31,415 nucleotides of DNA from positions 1 to 31,415 of the forward strand of contig JACKEH010000053.1 of assembly GCA_020633125.1 (NCBI GenBank). Reading direction: 5' to 3'. The stretch is from Sandaracinus sp. Its GTDB lineage: Bacteria; Myxococcota_A; Polyangia; Polyangiales; Houyiibacteriaceae. The notes under the pieces are model-generated. The model made no database searches. It was not told the origin of the DNA and worked only from the letters and a program-made list of their open reading frames with translations. A program made the translations under genes and the position numbers. Of this stretch, positions 8,075-15,111 are shown one piece after another. Every line of letters starts with the position of its first letter. Within the stretch, counting starts at the first letter, position 1.

Positions 8075-9250
8075 TCAGCGCCAGGTCATGCCGTCGAGGA
8101 CGACATCCCCACTCGAGCCACCGTCGGGCGGCCGGACGCCGGGATGCGCGAGGACCAACCACACCGGGCCTTCGCCGGCGGGCAGATCGAGCGGGCCCAC
8201 GCCCGTGACGTACTCGCCGTTCGCACGGACGAGGTAGCGCTGGACGGACGAGAGCCCGAGGCGTGCGGTGAGGTCGACCTCGAGCGACGTCGCGCCTGCG
8301 GGAGGCTCTCCGACCGCGACCGCAAAGGCGAACGCGGGATGCGGCGCCGCGCCGGGTCGACGGATGACGAGCGCGCCATCGACGTGTTCGACCGTCGCAC
8401 CTCGCGCGTCGATGCTGTCCTCCCCCACGTCGTCGAGCCCAAGATCCACGACGGTGGTCGTGGTTCGGAACCCCTCGAAGTGCGCGAAGTCCACCCCCTC
8501 GCGGGTGCCGACGTAGCGCGCGACCAAGCTGGCATTCGGAGGGAGCGAACCGAGCTCGAGCGTCGCCGAGTCCGGATCGTCGTCCAGGGTCAGCGTGACC
8601 TCTCGGAGCTCGCCGTTCACCGCGACCTCGAGGCTGTCGCGCGTCAGATCCAAGCGGAAGTTCGCGAACACACGCGCACGACCATCGGGCAACACGACGG
8701 GGGGCACGAGCTCCCCGCCCAGATCGAGCCAGAGCGGCGTGTGCTCGTCGTTCGGACATCCCGCGAGGGTGCCGGTCACCTGCGGACCCGTGTCGGTGTT
8801 GGGGTCGCGTCGGAAGCACGCGTCGTACTCGAACGTCGCGCACCCGTCGCGTCGGACGCGGAGTACGCACCCCGAGTCGCCGTCGAGGTGGACGTCGTTG
8901 CTCGCGTCTGCACCCGCAGCGAAGCGAAGGTCGTAGATGCGCCCGGAAAGAGCGCCGAAGCGTTCGTCGCGAACGTAGAGCGGAGTGTCGCCGGCCATGT
9001 AGACGCGCAGTCGTTCTCGAGTGCGGGTCGGCATGCCGCCGCCGTTGGTGAGATCGCCTTCGGCGACGACGTAGAAGACGTCGGTCTCGATTCGCGAGGT
9101 GGGGGGCGAGGCGGTGGCGTCGGGGGCGTAGGGGTGGTTCGAGTCGGGGACGAGGCCGTCCACGAGAAGGCCGGCGTCGGACGAGGGAGCCTCGGAGCTC
9201 GTGCAAGCGAGCGCCGCGGACAAGAAGACGTAGATGGCACGGGTCGGCAT
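8075..9250 (-). CDS. Putative lipoprotein of unknown function
   Basis: A 391-residue protein. The N-terminus (MPTRAIYVFLSAALAC) is a lipoprotein signal with the acceptor Cys at 16, followed by the Ser/Asp-rich linker typical of myxobacterial lipoproteins. I chose the ATG at 9250 for this reason; the frame is open further upstream without a signal. The remainder is predicted as mostly beta strands with many Asp/Gly turns. A few Cys residues sit in the middle (SGCVLRVRRDGC, ACF, GCPND), perhaps forming disulphides. The C-terminal half resembles a jelly-roll-type carbohydrate or ligand-binding fold in pattern only. No enzyme motif is visible. It stands alone between two hairpins and probably sits in the outer or inner membrane facing the periplasm or outside. 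Confidence 0.72.
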   Translation of the reverse strand: MPTRAIYVFLSAALACTSSEAPSSDAGLLVDGLVPDSNHPYAPDATASPPTSRIETDVFYVVAEGDLTNGGGMPTRTRERLRVYMAGDTPLYVRDERFGALSGRIYDLRFAAGADASNDVHLDGDSGCVLRVRRDGCATFEYDACFRRDPNTDTGPQVTGTLAGCPNDEHTPLWLDLGGELVPPVVLPDGRARVFANFRLDLTRDSLEVAVNGELREVTLTLDDDPDSATLELGSLPPNASLVARYVGTREGVDFAHFEGFRTTTTVVDLGLDDVGEDSIDARGATVEHVDGALVIRRPGAAPHPAFAFAVAVGEPPAGATSLEVDLTARLGLSSVQRYLVRANGEYVTGVGPLDLPAGEGPVWLVLAHPGVRPPDGGSSGDVVLDGMTWR

Positions 9251-9320
9251 GGTCGGCGTGCCGGAGCAAGGTGCATGCGCGGTTCGAGAACGAAAAATGC
9301 CCGCCCCGTGAACCGGTGAC

Positions 9321-9352
9321 GTCGGAGGGCGCATGTTGGCGCGCCCCCCGAC
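9321..9352 (-). terminator. Terminator-like hairpin after the YCII gene
   Basis: GTCGGAGGGCGC (9321-9332) pairs with GCGCCCCCCGAC (9341-9352) with one A/C mismatch and an 8-nt loop. It begins seven bases past the stop codon of the minus-strand gene at 9359. No T-run follows, so termination may depend on other factors. Confidence 0.5.
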
Positions 9353-9358
9353 GCACGG

Positions 9359-10072
9359 TCAGAGCGGCCGAATGTCGATCTCGAGCGAGTCGTGCTGCGT
9401 GAGCAGGAGCTCGGCGTACTCGTTCGTGAACGCGACGCAGGCGTCCATCGACTCCATCTCGAGAATCGCGTAGCCGCCGATCAGCTCCTTCGACTCGGCG
9501 AAGGGACCGTCTTGAATCGTGCGCTTGCCGCCGCGCCAGAGCAGGCGCTTGCCGCGGTACGAAGGTGCGAGCGAGCCAGAGGCGGTGGCGATGCCGTCCT
9601 TCTCCAGCAGCGCGATCAGATCGCCGAGGGGCCGCGTCTGCCCTGCCTCGGACGAGGGATTCGTCTTGTGAATCACGAGGTAGCGCTCCGGCGCGTCGGC
9701 GGGTCTTTCGCTCAGGCCGAGGTCCCACGTCTCCGTGAGCTTGCCGACCTCGAGCTCGACGTCCTCGCCGATGGCCTCGCCGAGCCGACGCGCGATGGCG
9801 ATGGCTTCGTCGCGGGAAGTCACCGTGACCTTCACGAAGCCGGCAGGCAGCTCGTGACGTCCCTCGTAGGGGCCGTGCTCGACGCGTGCCTCGCCGCCTT
9901 CGAACGTGACCCGCGAGCGTGTGCGCGTCGCGCCGAGACCTTCCCCGTCGACGAGCCAGCCGCGTTGGGCAGCGCCTCCGATGAGCGCGCCCATCTTCGC
10001 GACGAAGTCGGGCGTCGGGGGCTTTCCGGCTTCTGTGTCGGGGCTGTGCTTGTGCATCACCATGAACTTCAT
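9359..10072 (-). CDS. Tandem YCII (DGPF) domain protein
   Basis: A 237-residue cytoplasmic protein built from two YCII/DGPF domains. The first (about 1-110) opens with MKFMVMHKH and has the related segment VEHGPYEGRHELPAGFVKV. The second (about 128-237) opens with RYLVIHK and contains the textbook motif DGPFAESKELIGGYAILE. Standalone YCII proteins are about 100-120 residues, so this is a duplication-fusion. The family has a ferredoxin-like fold and is often encoded beside ECF sigma factors of the sigma-70-like SigJ/ECF41-type groups; no such gene is present here. Function is therefore open, with a small-molecule-binding or lyase role possible. Start ATG 10072 has a strong GAGGAGA ribosome binding site. 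It is transcribed in the same direction as the SUKH gene, 121 bases downstream of it. Confidence 0.85.
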   Translation of the reverse strand: MKFMVMHKHSPDTEAGKPPTPDFVAKMGALIGGAAQRGWLVDGEGLGATRTRSRVTFEGGEARVEHGPYEGRHELPAGFVKVTVTSRDEAIAIARRLGEAIGEDVELEVGKLTETWDLGLSERPADAPERYLVIHKTNPSSEAGQTRPLGDLIALLEKDGIATASGSLAPSYRGKRLLWRGGKRTIQDGPFAESKELIGGYAILEMESMDACVAFTNEYAELLLTQHDSLEIDIRPL

Positions 10073-10193
10073 GTCGTTCTCCTCGGTGGATCGGCGTCGC
10101 GATCCGCTCGCGAAACGCGGCCTTCGGGGAGACGACGACCGGGCGAACGTGGGATCGACATTTTGTTGCTGCGTTTTTTTCTCGAGCGCGCCC

Positions 10194-10805
10194 TCACGTC
10201 ATCCGGCGCTTCTCAGCCAGGGAAAGCGGGGGTGGAAAGAGGTGTGGGTCGTCCTCGGTGAGGCCCCGGAGGAGCGCTTCGAAGGTGGGCGCGAGCTCGG
10301 CTGCGAAAGGAAGAAGCACGCCTCGCCTCGCCCAGGCCGCGCGCGGAACGAAGTCGTGGTTGAAGAGCACCACCGGGGTTTCGCCTCGCTCGTCGCGTCG
10401 TCGCAGGTCGAGACAGATGGGATCGCCGCACCTTCGCGCGCTGCCGATCGCGAGGTAGCCCGCCGTGTGCATCGACGTGTCCGCCCAGAGCTGGCGCAGG
10501 TGGGCGAGCGGTGCCTCGGGCGGCATCGCGGGAAGGGTGTAGTCGCCGAAGTCGATGTCCAGGCAGGCGTAGGTCGTCAGGAACGCCACGTAGCTGGGCG
10601 GCAAGACGCCGGGAAGCGGCTCTCGAAGCAACGCGTCCACGTCGACCGTGGAGGGCACGAACCTCCACGAAGCCCAGCCGTTCAGGTCGCCCGGTTCGTT
10701 GGGATCGCGAAGTGAAACCGGCACGCCGGGTGCGAGCTTGGGACCGGGCCAGGCATCGAGCAGCCGACGAATCCGGTCCCGAACGGGTTCGAGCGAATCG
10801 GACAC
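10194..10805 (-). CDS. SMI1/KNR4 (SUKH) family protein
   Basis: A 203-residue protein without a signal peptide. The pattern fits the SMI1/KNR4 (SUKH) fold: a helix at the start (VRDRIRRLLDAW), a central LPPSYVAFLTTY segment, then YLAIG, then GDPICLDL, and VVLFNHDFVP, ending in a helix (FEALLRGLTE). SUKH proteins are common as immunity proteins for polymorphic toxins in bacteria and as scaffold proteins elsewhere. No toxin, Rhs or secretion gene is nearby, so a housekeeping or orphan-immunity role cannot be decided. The start is GTG 10805; it has no strong ribosome binding site. It lies 92 bases downstream of guaB on the same strand, behind a terminator. Confidence 0.75.
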   Translation of the reverse strand: MSDSLEPVRDRIRRLLDAWPGPKLAPGVPVSLRDPNEPGDLNGWASWRFVPSTVDVDALLREPLPGVLPPSYVAFLTTYACLDIDFGDYTLPAMPPEAPLAHLRQLWADTSMHTAGYLAIGSARRCGDPICLDLRRRDERGETPVVLFNHDFVPRAAWARRGVLLPFAAELAPTFEALLRGLTEDDPHLFPPPLSLAEKRRMT

Positions 10806-10845
10806 CGCCGCAGCGTCGCACGTGGGCGGACGCGCACGCCTCAAC

Positions 10846-10874
10846 GAAAAACGGCGCCGCTGTCGCGACGCCGT
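10846..10874 (-). terminator. Terminator after guaB
   Basis: On the minus strand, ACGGCG and CGCCGT (10869-10874 and 10851-10856) form a stem followed by a run of five T (10846-10850). It lies just downstream of the guaB stop and before the SUKH gene, so it should separate the two transcripts at least partly. Confidence 0.7.
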
Positions 10875-10897
10875 CTCGTGGGAACCCCGCGTCTTCG

Positions 10898-12358
10898 TCA
10901 GATGCGGTAGTTCGGCGCTTCTTCGGTGACCACGACGTCGTGCACGTGGCTCTCGCGAAGGCCCTGGCTGCTCATGCGGACGAACTGCGCTTCGGTCTGG
11001 AGCGACTCGAGGGTGCGGCAGCCGGTGTAGCCCATGCCGGCGCGGAGGCCGCCGACGAGCTGGTGCACGACGCTGCTGAGCGGACCGCGGTAGGGCACGC
11101 GGCCTTCGATGCCTTCGGGGACGAGCTTGCGGCTGTCCTCGACGTCGCCCTGGCTGTAGCGGTCGGCGCTGCCGCGACGCATCGCGCCGATGCTGCCCAT
11201 GCCGCGGTAGCTCTTGTAGGTGCGGCCCTGGTAGAGCACGAGCTGACCGGGCGATTCGTCGGTGCCGGCGAAGAGCGAGCCCATCATCACGCAGTCGGCG
11301 CCGACCGCGATGGCCTTTACGACGTCGCCGCTGAACTTGATGCCGCCGTCCGCGATGATCGGCACGCCGCGCGGCTTCGCGACACGCGCGACGTCGGCGA
11401 TGGCGGTGACCTGCGGCACACCGATGCCGGCAACCACGCGCGTGGTGCAGATCGAGCCGGGCCCGATGCCGACCTTGAGCGCGTCCGCGCCCGCGTCGAT
11501 GAGCGCTTCGGCCGCGGCGCCGGTGGCGATGTTGCCCGCGACGACCTGCAGGCCCGGGTGCTCCTGCTTGGTCGCGCGCACCGCGTCGATGACGCCCTGC
11601 GAGTGGCCGTGCGCGGTGTCGATGACGAGCACGTCGAGGCCCGCTTCGACCAGCGCCGCGACGCGCTCCGCGCGATCGGGGCCGACACCGACCGCGGCGC
11701 CGCAGCGCAGGCGACCCATCGAGTCCTTCACCGCGTGCGGGTACTTCTCCGCCTGCAGGAGGTCCTTGATGGTGATGAGGCCGACGAGCTTGCCGTCTTC
11801 GTCGACCACGAGGAGCTTCTCGATGCGGTGCTGGTGAAGCAGCTCGCGTGCGCGCTCCTGCGAGACGCCGGGCGGCGCGGTGACGAGATCCTTCGTCATC
11901 AGCTGCGAGACGGGCTGGTCGAGGTTCTTCTCGAAGCGCACGTCGCGGCTCGTGAGGATGCCGACCGGCTTGCGGTCGCCCTCGACGACGGGAAGGCCGC
12001 TGATCTGGTGCTCGCGCATGATGTCGAGGGCCTGCGAGAGCCGAATCGTCGCCGGGATGGTGATCGGGTCGACGATCATGCCGCTCTCGGCGCGCTTCAC
12101 ACGAAGCACTTCCTTCGCCTGGTCGGCGGGCGACATGTTCTTGTGCAGGATGCCGAGGCCCCCCTCGCGCGCCATCGTCACCGCGGTCCGCCACTCGGTG
12201 ACCGTGTCCATCGCGGCCGAGAGGAAGGGGATGTGCAGCGAGAGCTCGCGGGTCAGCCGCGTGCGCAGGTCGGCGTCCTTCGGCAAGAAGGCCGAGTAGG
12301 CCGGGACGAGCAAGATGTCGTCGAAGGTCAGAGCCAGCTTCAGACGGTCTTCGAGCAC
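10898..12358 (-). CDS. guaB: IMP dehydrogenase
   Basis: A 486-residue enzyme that oxidises IMP to XMP with NAD+, the committed step of guanine nucleotide synthesis. The TIM-barrel core carries the catalytic loop GIGPGSICTTR with nucleophile Cys304. Two CBS domains (about 92-205) interrupt the barrel after the second strand, with motifs SGLPVVEGDRKPVGILTSRD and KLLVVDEDGKLVGLITIKD; they bind purine nucleotides and tune activity in the family. The flap motif RYSQ and the SVVHQLVGGLRAGMGYTG segment are present. The start is GTG 12358 with GGAGG (complement of 12364-12368) five bases ahead, and homology begins at its first residues. It points away from guaA. A leader hairpin lies between start and promoter region. 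Confidence 0.97.
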   Translation of the reverse strand: MLEDRLKLALTFDDILLVPAYSAFLPKDADLRTRLTRELSLHIPFLSAAMDTVTEWRTAVTMAREGGLGILHKNMSPADQAKEVLRVKRAESGMIVDPITIPATIRLSQALDIMREHQISGLPVVEGDRKPVGILTSRDVRFEKNLDQPVSQLMTKDLVTAPPGVSQERARELLHQHRIEKLLVVDEDGKLVGLITIKDLLQAEKYPHAVKDSMGRLRCGAAVGVGPDRAERVAALVEAGLDVLVIDTAHGHSQGVIDAVRATKQEHPGLQVVAGNIATGAAAEALIDAGADALKVGIGPGSICTTRVVAGIGVPQVTAIADVARVAKPRGVPIIADGGIKFSGDVVKAIAVGADCVMMGSLFAGTDESPGQLVLYQGRTYKSYRGMGSIGAMRRGSADRYSQGDVEDSRKLVPEGIEGRVPYRGPLSSVVHQLVGGLRAGMGYTGCRTLESLQTEAQFVRMSSQGLRESHVHDVVVTEEAPNYRI

Positions 12359-12381
12359 GAGGGCCTCCGCGGATGTGCCAA

Positions 12382-12409
12382 ACGCCGCTGGGGAGCACCC
12401 GAGCGGCGT
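12382..12409 (-). promoter_or_regulatory. Leader hairpin of guaB
   Basis: ACGCCGCT (12382-12389) and AGCGGCGT (12402-12409) form an 8-bp perfect stem; GGG/CCC inside adds three pairs across a G-G mismatch, closing on an AGCA loop. It begins 23 bases upstream of the guaB GTG, so it would lie in the mRNA leader or the promoter. The divergent gap 12359-12680 (322 bp) otherwise shows a ribosome binding site for guaB and no clear promoter, PurR-like box or known purine riboswitch that I can recognise. Confidence 0.4.
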
Positions 12410-12680
12410 GGAGTAAAGCCGGACCCTAGCAGGCGGCCGGAGGGCTGCCGAGGTGCGCTGTGCGCTTTGATCCGCGCCCTCGGACGGGGGTCGCGGCGGG
12501 CGAGTGGCGCGAGATCGGGGGAAGTCGCACGATTTCGCGGGCCTAGGCTCACGACGACACGTTCGCGATGCACGCTCGCAATCTCAATGGATTCGGGCGT
12601 TTGCGACATCGCGCACGCGGCGTGCGGATCGCCTCCTTCGCGCGTCGCGCCGCCCCACCAACCGTGGTACACGCGGCGCC

Positions 12681-14222
12681 ATGCCGCGCCCCGTTCTCGT
12701 CCTCGACTTCGGCAGCCAGTACACGCAGCTCATCGCGCGACGCATTCGCGAGCAGCACGTCTACTGCGAGATTCACCCCTGCACGCTCTCGCTCGACGAG
12801 ATCCGCGCTTTCGAGGCGCCGGCCGTCATCCTCTCCGGAGGACCCGCGAGCGTCTTCGCGGACGGCGCCCCGAGCGTCGACCCCGGTGTCTTCGAGCTCG
12901 GCGTGCCGGTGCTCGGCATCTGCTACGGCATGCAGCTCACCTCGCATCTGCTCGGCGGCAAGGTCGTCGCGGCGAACGAGCGCGAGTACGGGCCGGCGCA
13001 CGTGCGGGTCGAAAAGCCCGAGGGGCTGCTCGCGTCGTTTGCGGCTGGCGACGACGTGCACGTGTGGATGAGCCACGGCGACCGCGTCGAGAGCTTGCCC
13101 GAGGGCTTCGAGGTGCTCGCGCACTCGAAGAACAGCCCCTACGCGGCGGTCGCGCATCTTTCGCGGCGTATCTTCGGCGTGCAGTTCCACCCGGAGGTCG
13201 TGCACACGCCGCGCGGCGACGAGATGCTTCGTTCCTTCCTCTTCGACGTGGCGGGCGTGAAGGCGGATTGGACGCCGGGCTCCTTCGTCGAGCAGTCGGT
13301 CGCGGCGATTCGCGCGCAGGTCGGCGAGGGCAAGGCGGTCTGCGGCCTGTCGGGCGGCGTCGACTCGTCGGTCGCCGCGGTGCTCGTGAGCAAGGCCATC
13401 GGCGAGCGCCTCACCTGCGTCTTCGTGGACAACGGCTTGCTTCGCAAGGATGAGGGCAAGCGCGTGATGGAGATGTTCCACGGTCGCTTGAACCTCGACA
13501 TCGTCCACGTCGACGCGCGTGAGGAGTTCCTCACCGCGCTCGCGGGCGTCAGCGACCCCGAGCAGAAGCGAAAGATCATCGGCAAGGTCTTCATCGACGT
13601 CTTCGAGCGCGAGGCCAAGCGCATCGAAGGCGTGAAGTACCTCGTGCAGGGCACGCTCTACCCGGACGTGATCGAGAGCGTCTCGTTCAAGGGGCCGAGT
13701 GTCGTCATCAAGAGCCACCACAACGTCGGGGGCCTGCCCGAGCGCATGGACCTCGAGCTCGTCGAGCCGCTTCGTCTGCTCTTCAAGGACGAGGTGCGTG
13801 AGGTCGGCGCGGCGATGGACATGCCGCGCGACGTGCTCTGGCGTCAGCCCTTTCCGGGTCCGGGCCTCGCGGTGCGTTGCCCGGGCGCGATCGACAGCGA
13901 AAAGCTCGACGTGTTGCGCGAGGCGGACGCGATCCTCGACGAAGAGATTCGTGCCGCGGGATACTACGAGAAGCTGTGGCAGAGCTTCTGCGTGTTGGTG
14001 CCGGTCAAGACGGTCGGCGTGATGGGCGACGGACGCACCTACGAGTGGGTCATCGCGATTCGTTGCGTGGAGTCGCGCGACGGCATGACCGCCGACTGGG
14101 CGCGTCTGCCGCACGAGCTCCTCGCGAAGGCGAGCTCGCGCATCATCAACGAGGTGCGTGGCTGCAACCGCGTCGTCTACGACATCTCGAGCAAGCCGCC
14201 GGCGACCATCGAGTGGGAGTGA
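12681..14222 (+). CDS. guaA: GMP synthase (glutamine-hydrolysing)
   Basis: A 513-residue enzyme that turns XMP into GMP using ATP and the ammonia released from glutamine. N-terminal class I glutamine amidotransferase: FGSQYTQLIARRIRE opening, GICYG nucleophile loop with Cys81, and the His170/Glu172 partners in FHPEV. The ATP-pyrophosphatase domain follows, with the P-loop SGGVDSS starting at Ser224. The C-terminal dimerisation domain ends in the conserved PPATIEWE. The start is ATG 12681, where homology begins; the frame is open for 59 more codons upstream but those are not conserved-looking. Downstream genes on the same strand start 58 bases later, so guaA may lead a longer transcript. Confidence 0.97.
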   Translation: MPRPVLVLDFGSQYTQLIARRIREQHVYCEIHPCTLSLDEIRAFEAPAVILSGGPASVFADGAPSVDPGVFELGVPVLGICYGMQLTSHLLGGKVVAANEREYGPAHVRVEKPEGLLASFAAGDDVHVWMSHGDRVESLPEGFEVLAHSKNSPYAAVAHLSRRIFGVQFHPEVVHTPRGDEMLRSFLFDVAGVKADWTPGSFVEQSVAAIRAQVGEGKAVCGLSGGVDSSVAAVLVSKAIGERLTCVFVDNGLLRKDEGKRVMEMFHGRLNLDIVHVDAREEFLTALAGVSDPEQKRKIIGKVFIDVFEREAKRIEGVKYLVQGTLYPDVIESVSFKGPSVVIKSHHNVGGLPERMDLELVEPLRLLFKDEVREVGAAMDMPRDVLWRQPFPGPGLAVRCPGAIDSEKLDVLREADAILDEEIRAAGYYEKLWQSFCVLVPVKTVGVMGDGRTYEWVIAIRCVESRDGMTADWARLPHELLAKASSRIINEVRGCNRVVYDISSKPPATIEWE

Positions 14223-14280
14223 GGTGGGCGTGAGGCGCGCGGACCTGCGTCGCGTCGTCGTTCGGAGGGCGAGCGCTTTC

Positions 14281-14715
14281 GTGACACGCGCGAGAGGCGT
14301 GCTCGCCGCCTTGATCGGTGTCGTGCTCGTCGCGAGTGTCTCGCTCGTTGCGGCGCAAGAGAACGACGCGCGGTCGGCGCTGCCGTGGGGTGACGTCGCG
14401 CCTCGCATCGAGGGCGATCGCGTGAGGGTCGCGGCGCTCGGCCTCGTCGACGAGCGCATCGGGAGTTGGCCGGCGCGTCGTGCGAGCGCGCGCCGCCGTG
14501 GCGAAGAGCGTGCGCGGGCCTTGCTCGCGACCTGGCTCGACGGTCATCTGCGAGGCGAGAGTCCGAGCGTCGCGGCGCGTGCCCAAGCCGCGGCGCGTGA
14601 CGCGGGCGAGGTGGTCGCGGTGCGTGCGCTCGCAGACGGTTCGGCGGTCGTGGTGATGAAGGTCGAGCTGTCGCAGCTTCGCGCGCCGTTCGACGAGGGA
14701 AGGGCGCCGTTTTGA
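14281..14715 (+). CDS. Small exported protein of unknown function
   Basis: With a GTG start at 14281 this is a 144-residue protein opening with a good signal peptide (TRARGVLAALIGVVLVASVS, cleavage likely after VAA). GGAGGG lies about 11 bases upstream. In-frame GTG codons at 14224 and 14230 give longer versions with a basic N-terminus and cannot be excluded. The mature part has a strand (DRVRVAALGLVDERIG), an Arg-rich helix (ARRASARRRGEERARALLATWLDG) and a C-terminal strand-helix (AVVVMKVELSQLRAPF). This order recalls LPP20-like envelope proteins, but the match is not strong enough to name. It sits between guaA and the PEGA-like lipoprotein; the gap to the latter is 17 bases. Confidence 0.6.
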   Translation: MTRARGVLAALIGVVLVASVSLVAAQENDARSALPWGDVAPRIEGDRVRVAALGLVDERIGSWPARRASARRRGEERARALLATWLDGHLRGESPSVAARAQAAARDAGEVVAVRALADGSAVVVMKVELSQLRAPFDEGRAPF

Positions 14716-14732
14716 CGGCGCGTACGGCGGAC

Positions 14733-15035
14733 ATGGGAACGACGCGACGAGGCTTTGCGATTCTGGCCCTGAGTCTGCTCGGGGCTTGCTACGGCAACCT
14801 TCGCCCGACCCCGGCGGTGCTTCGTGTGGAGGTCGTCCCCGACGACGCGCGTGTGCTGCTCGACGACGTCTTCGTCGCGCGGGCGCGTGTGACCGCGGTA
14901 CGCCCGAAGGAGGTCGCGCCGGGTCGACACCGCCTCACGGTCGAAGCGCCGGGCTACTTCCCGCACGACCTCGATCTCGACCTTCCGTCGGGCGAAACGA
15001 ACGTGCGCATCGAGCTGCGCCCGATTCCGCGCTGA
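14733..15035 (+). CDS. PEGA-like domain lipoprotein
   Basis: A 100-residue protein. MGTTRRGFAILALSLLGAC is a lipoprotein signal with acceptor Cys19. The rest is one PEGA-like domain (about 30-100): VLRVEVVPDDARVLLDDVFV, then RHRLTVEAPGYFPHDLDLDL, and a closing VRIELRPI strand. PEGA domains are small beta units common on bacterial surface proteins and often occur with Ser/Thr kinases in myxobacteria, which fits the kinase that follows. I start at ATG 14733; an in-frame TTG at 14712 would overlap the previous gene by four bases. The domain name rests on pattern alone. Confidence 0.72.
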   Translation: MGTTRRGFAILALSLLGACYGNLRPTPAVLRVEVVPDDARVLLDDVFVARARVTAVRPKEVAPGRHRLTVEAPGYFPHDLDLDLPSGETNVRIELRPIPR

Positions 15036-15060
15036 GCCGAACGTCCGGGCTTTCCCTGCG

Positions 15061-15092
15061 GCCGAGGCCCTCGCCGCGGAGCGGGCCTCGGC
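15061..15092. other. 10-bp inverted repeat before the kinase gene
   Basis: GCCGAGGCCC (15061-15070) and GGGCCTCGGC (15083-15092) are perfect arms with a 12-nt loop. It lies between the PEGA-like lipoprotein stop (15035) and the kinase GTG (15112). There is no T-run. It may attenuate transcription from guaA into the kinase or act as an operator. Confidence 0.45.
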
Positions 15093-15111
15093 GCGCGGTA
15101 GACTCGGCCGA

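Noticed and set aside
12549..14459. Very long minus-strand open frame across guaA
   Set aside because: It is antisense to a certain guaA gene and is Arg/His/Asp-rich as expected for a shadow frame.
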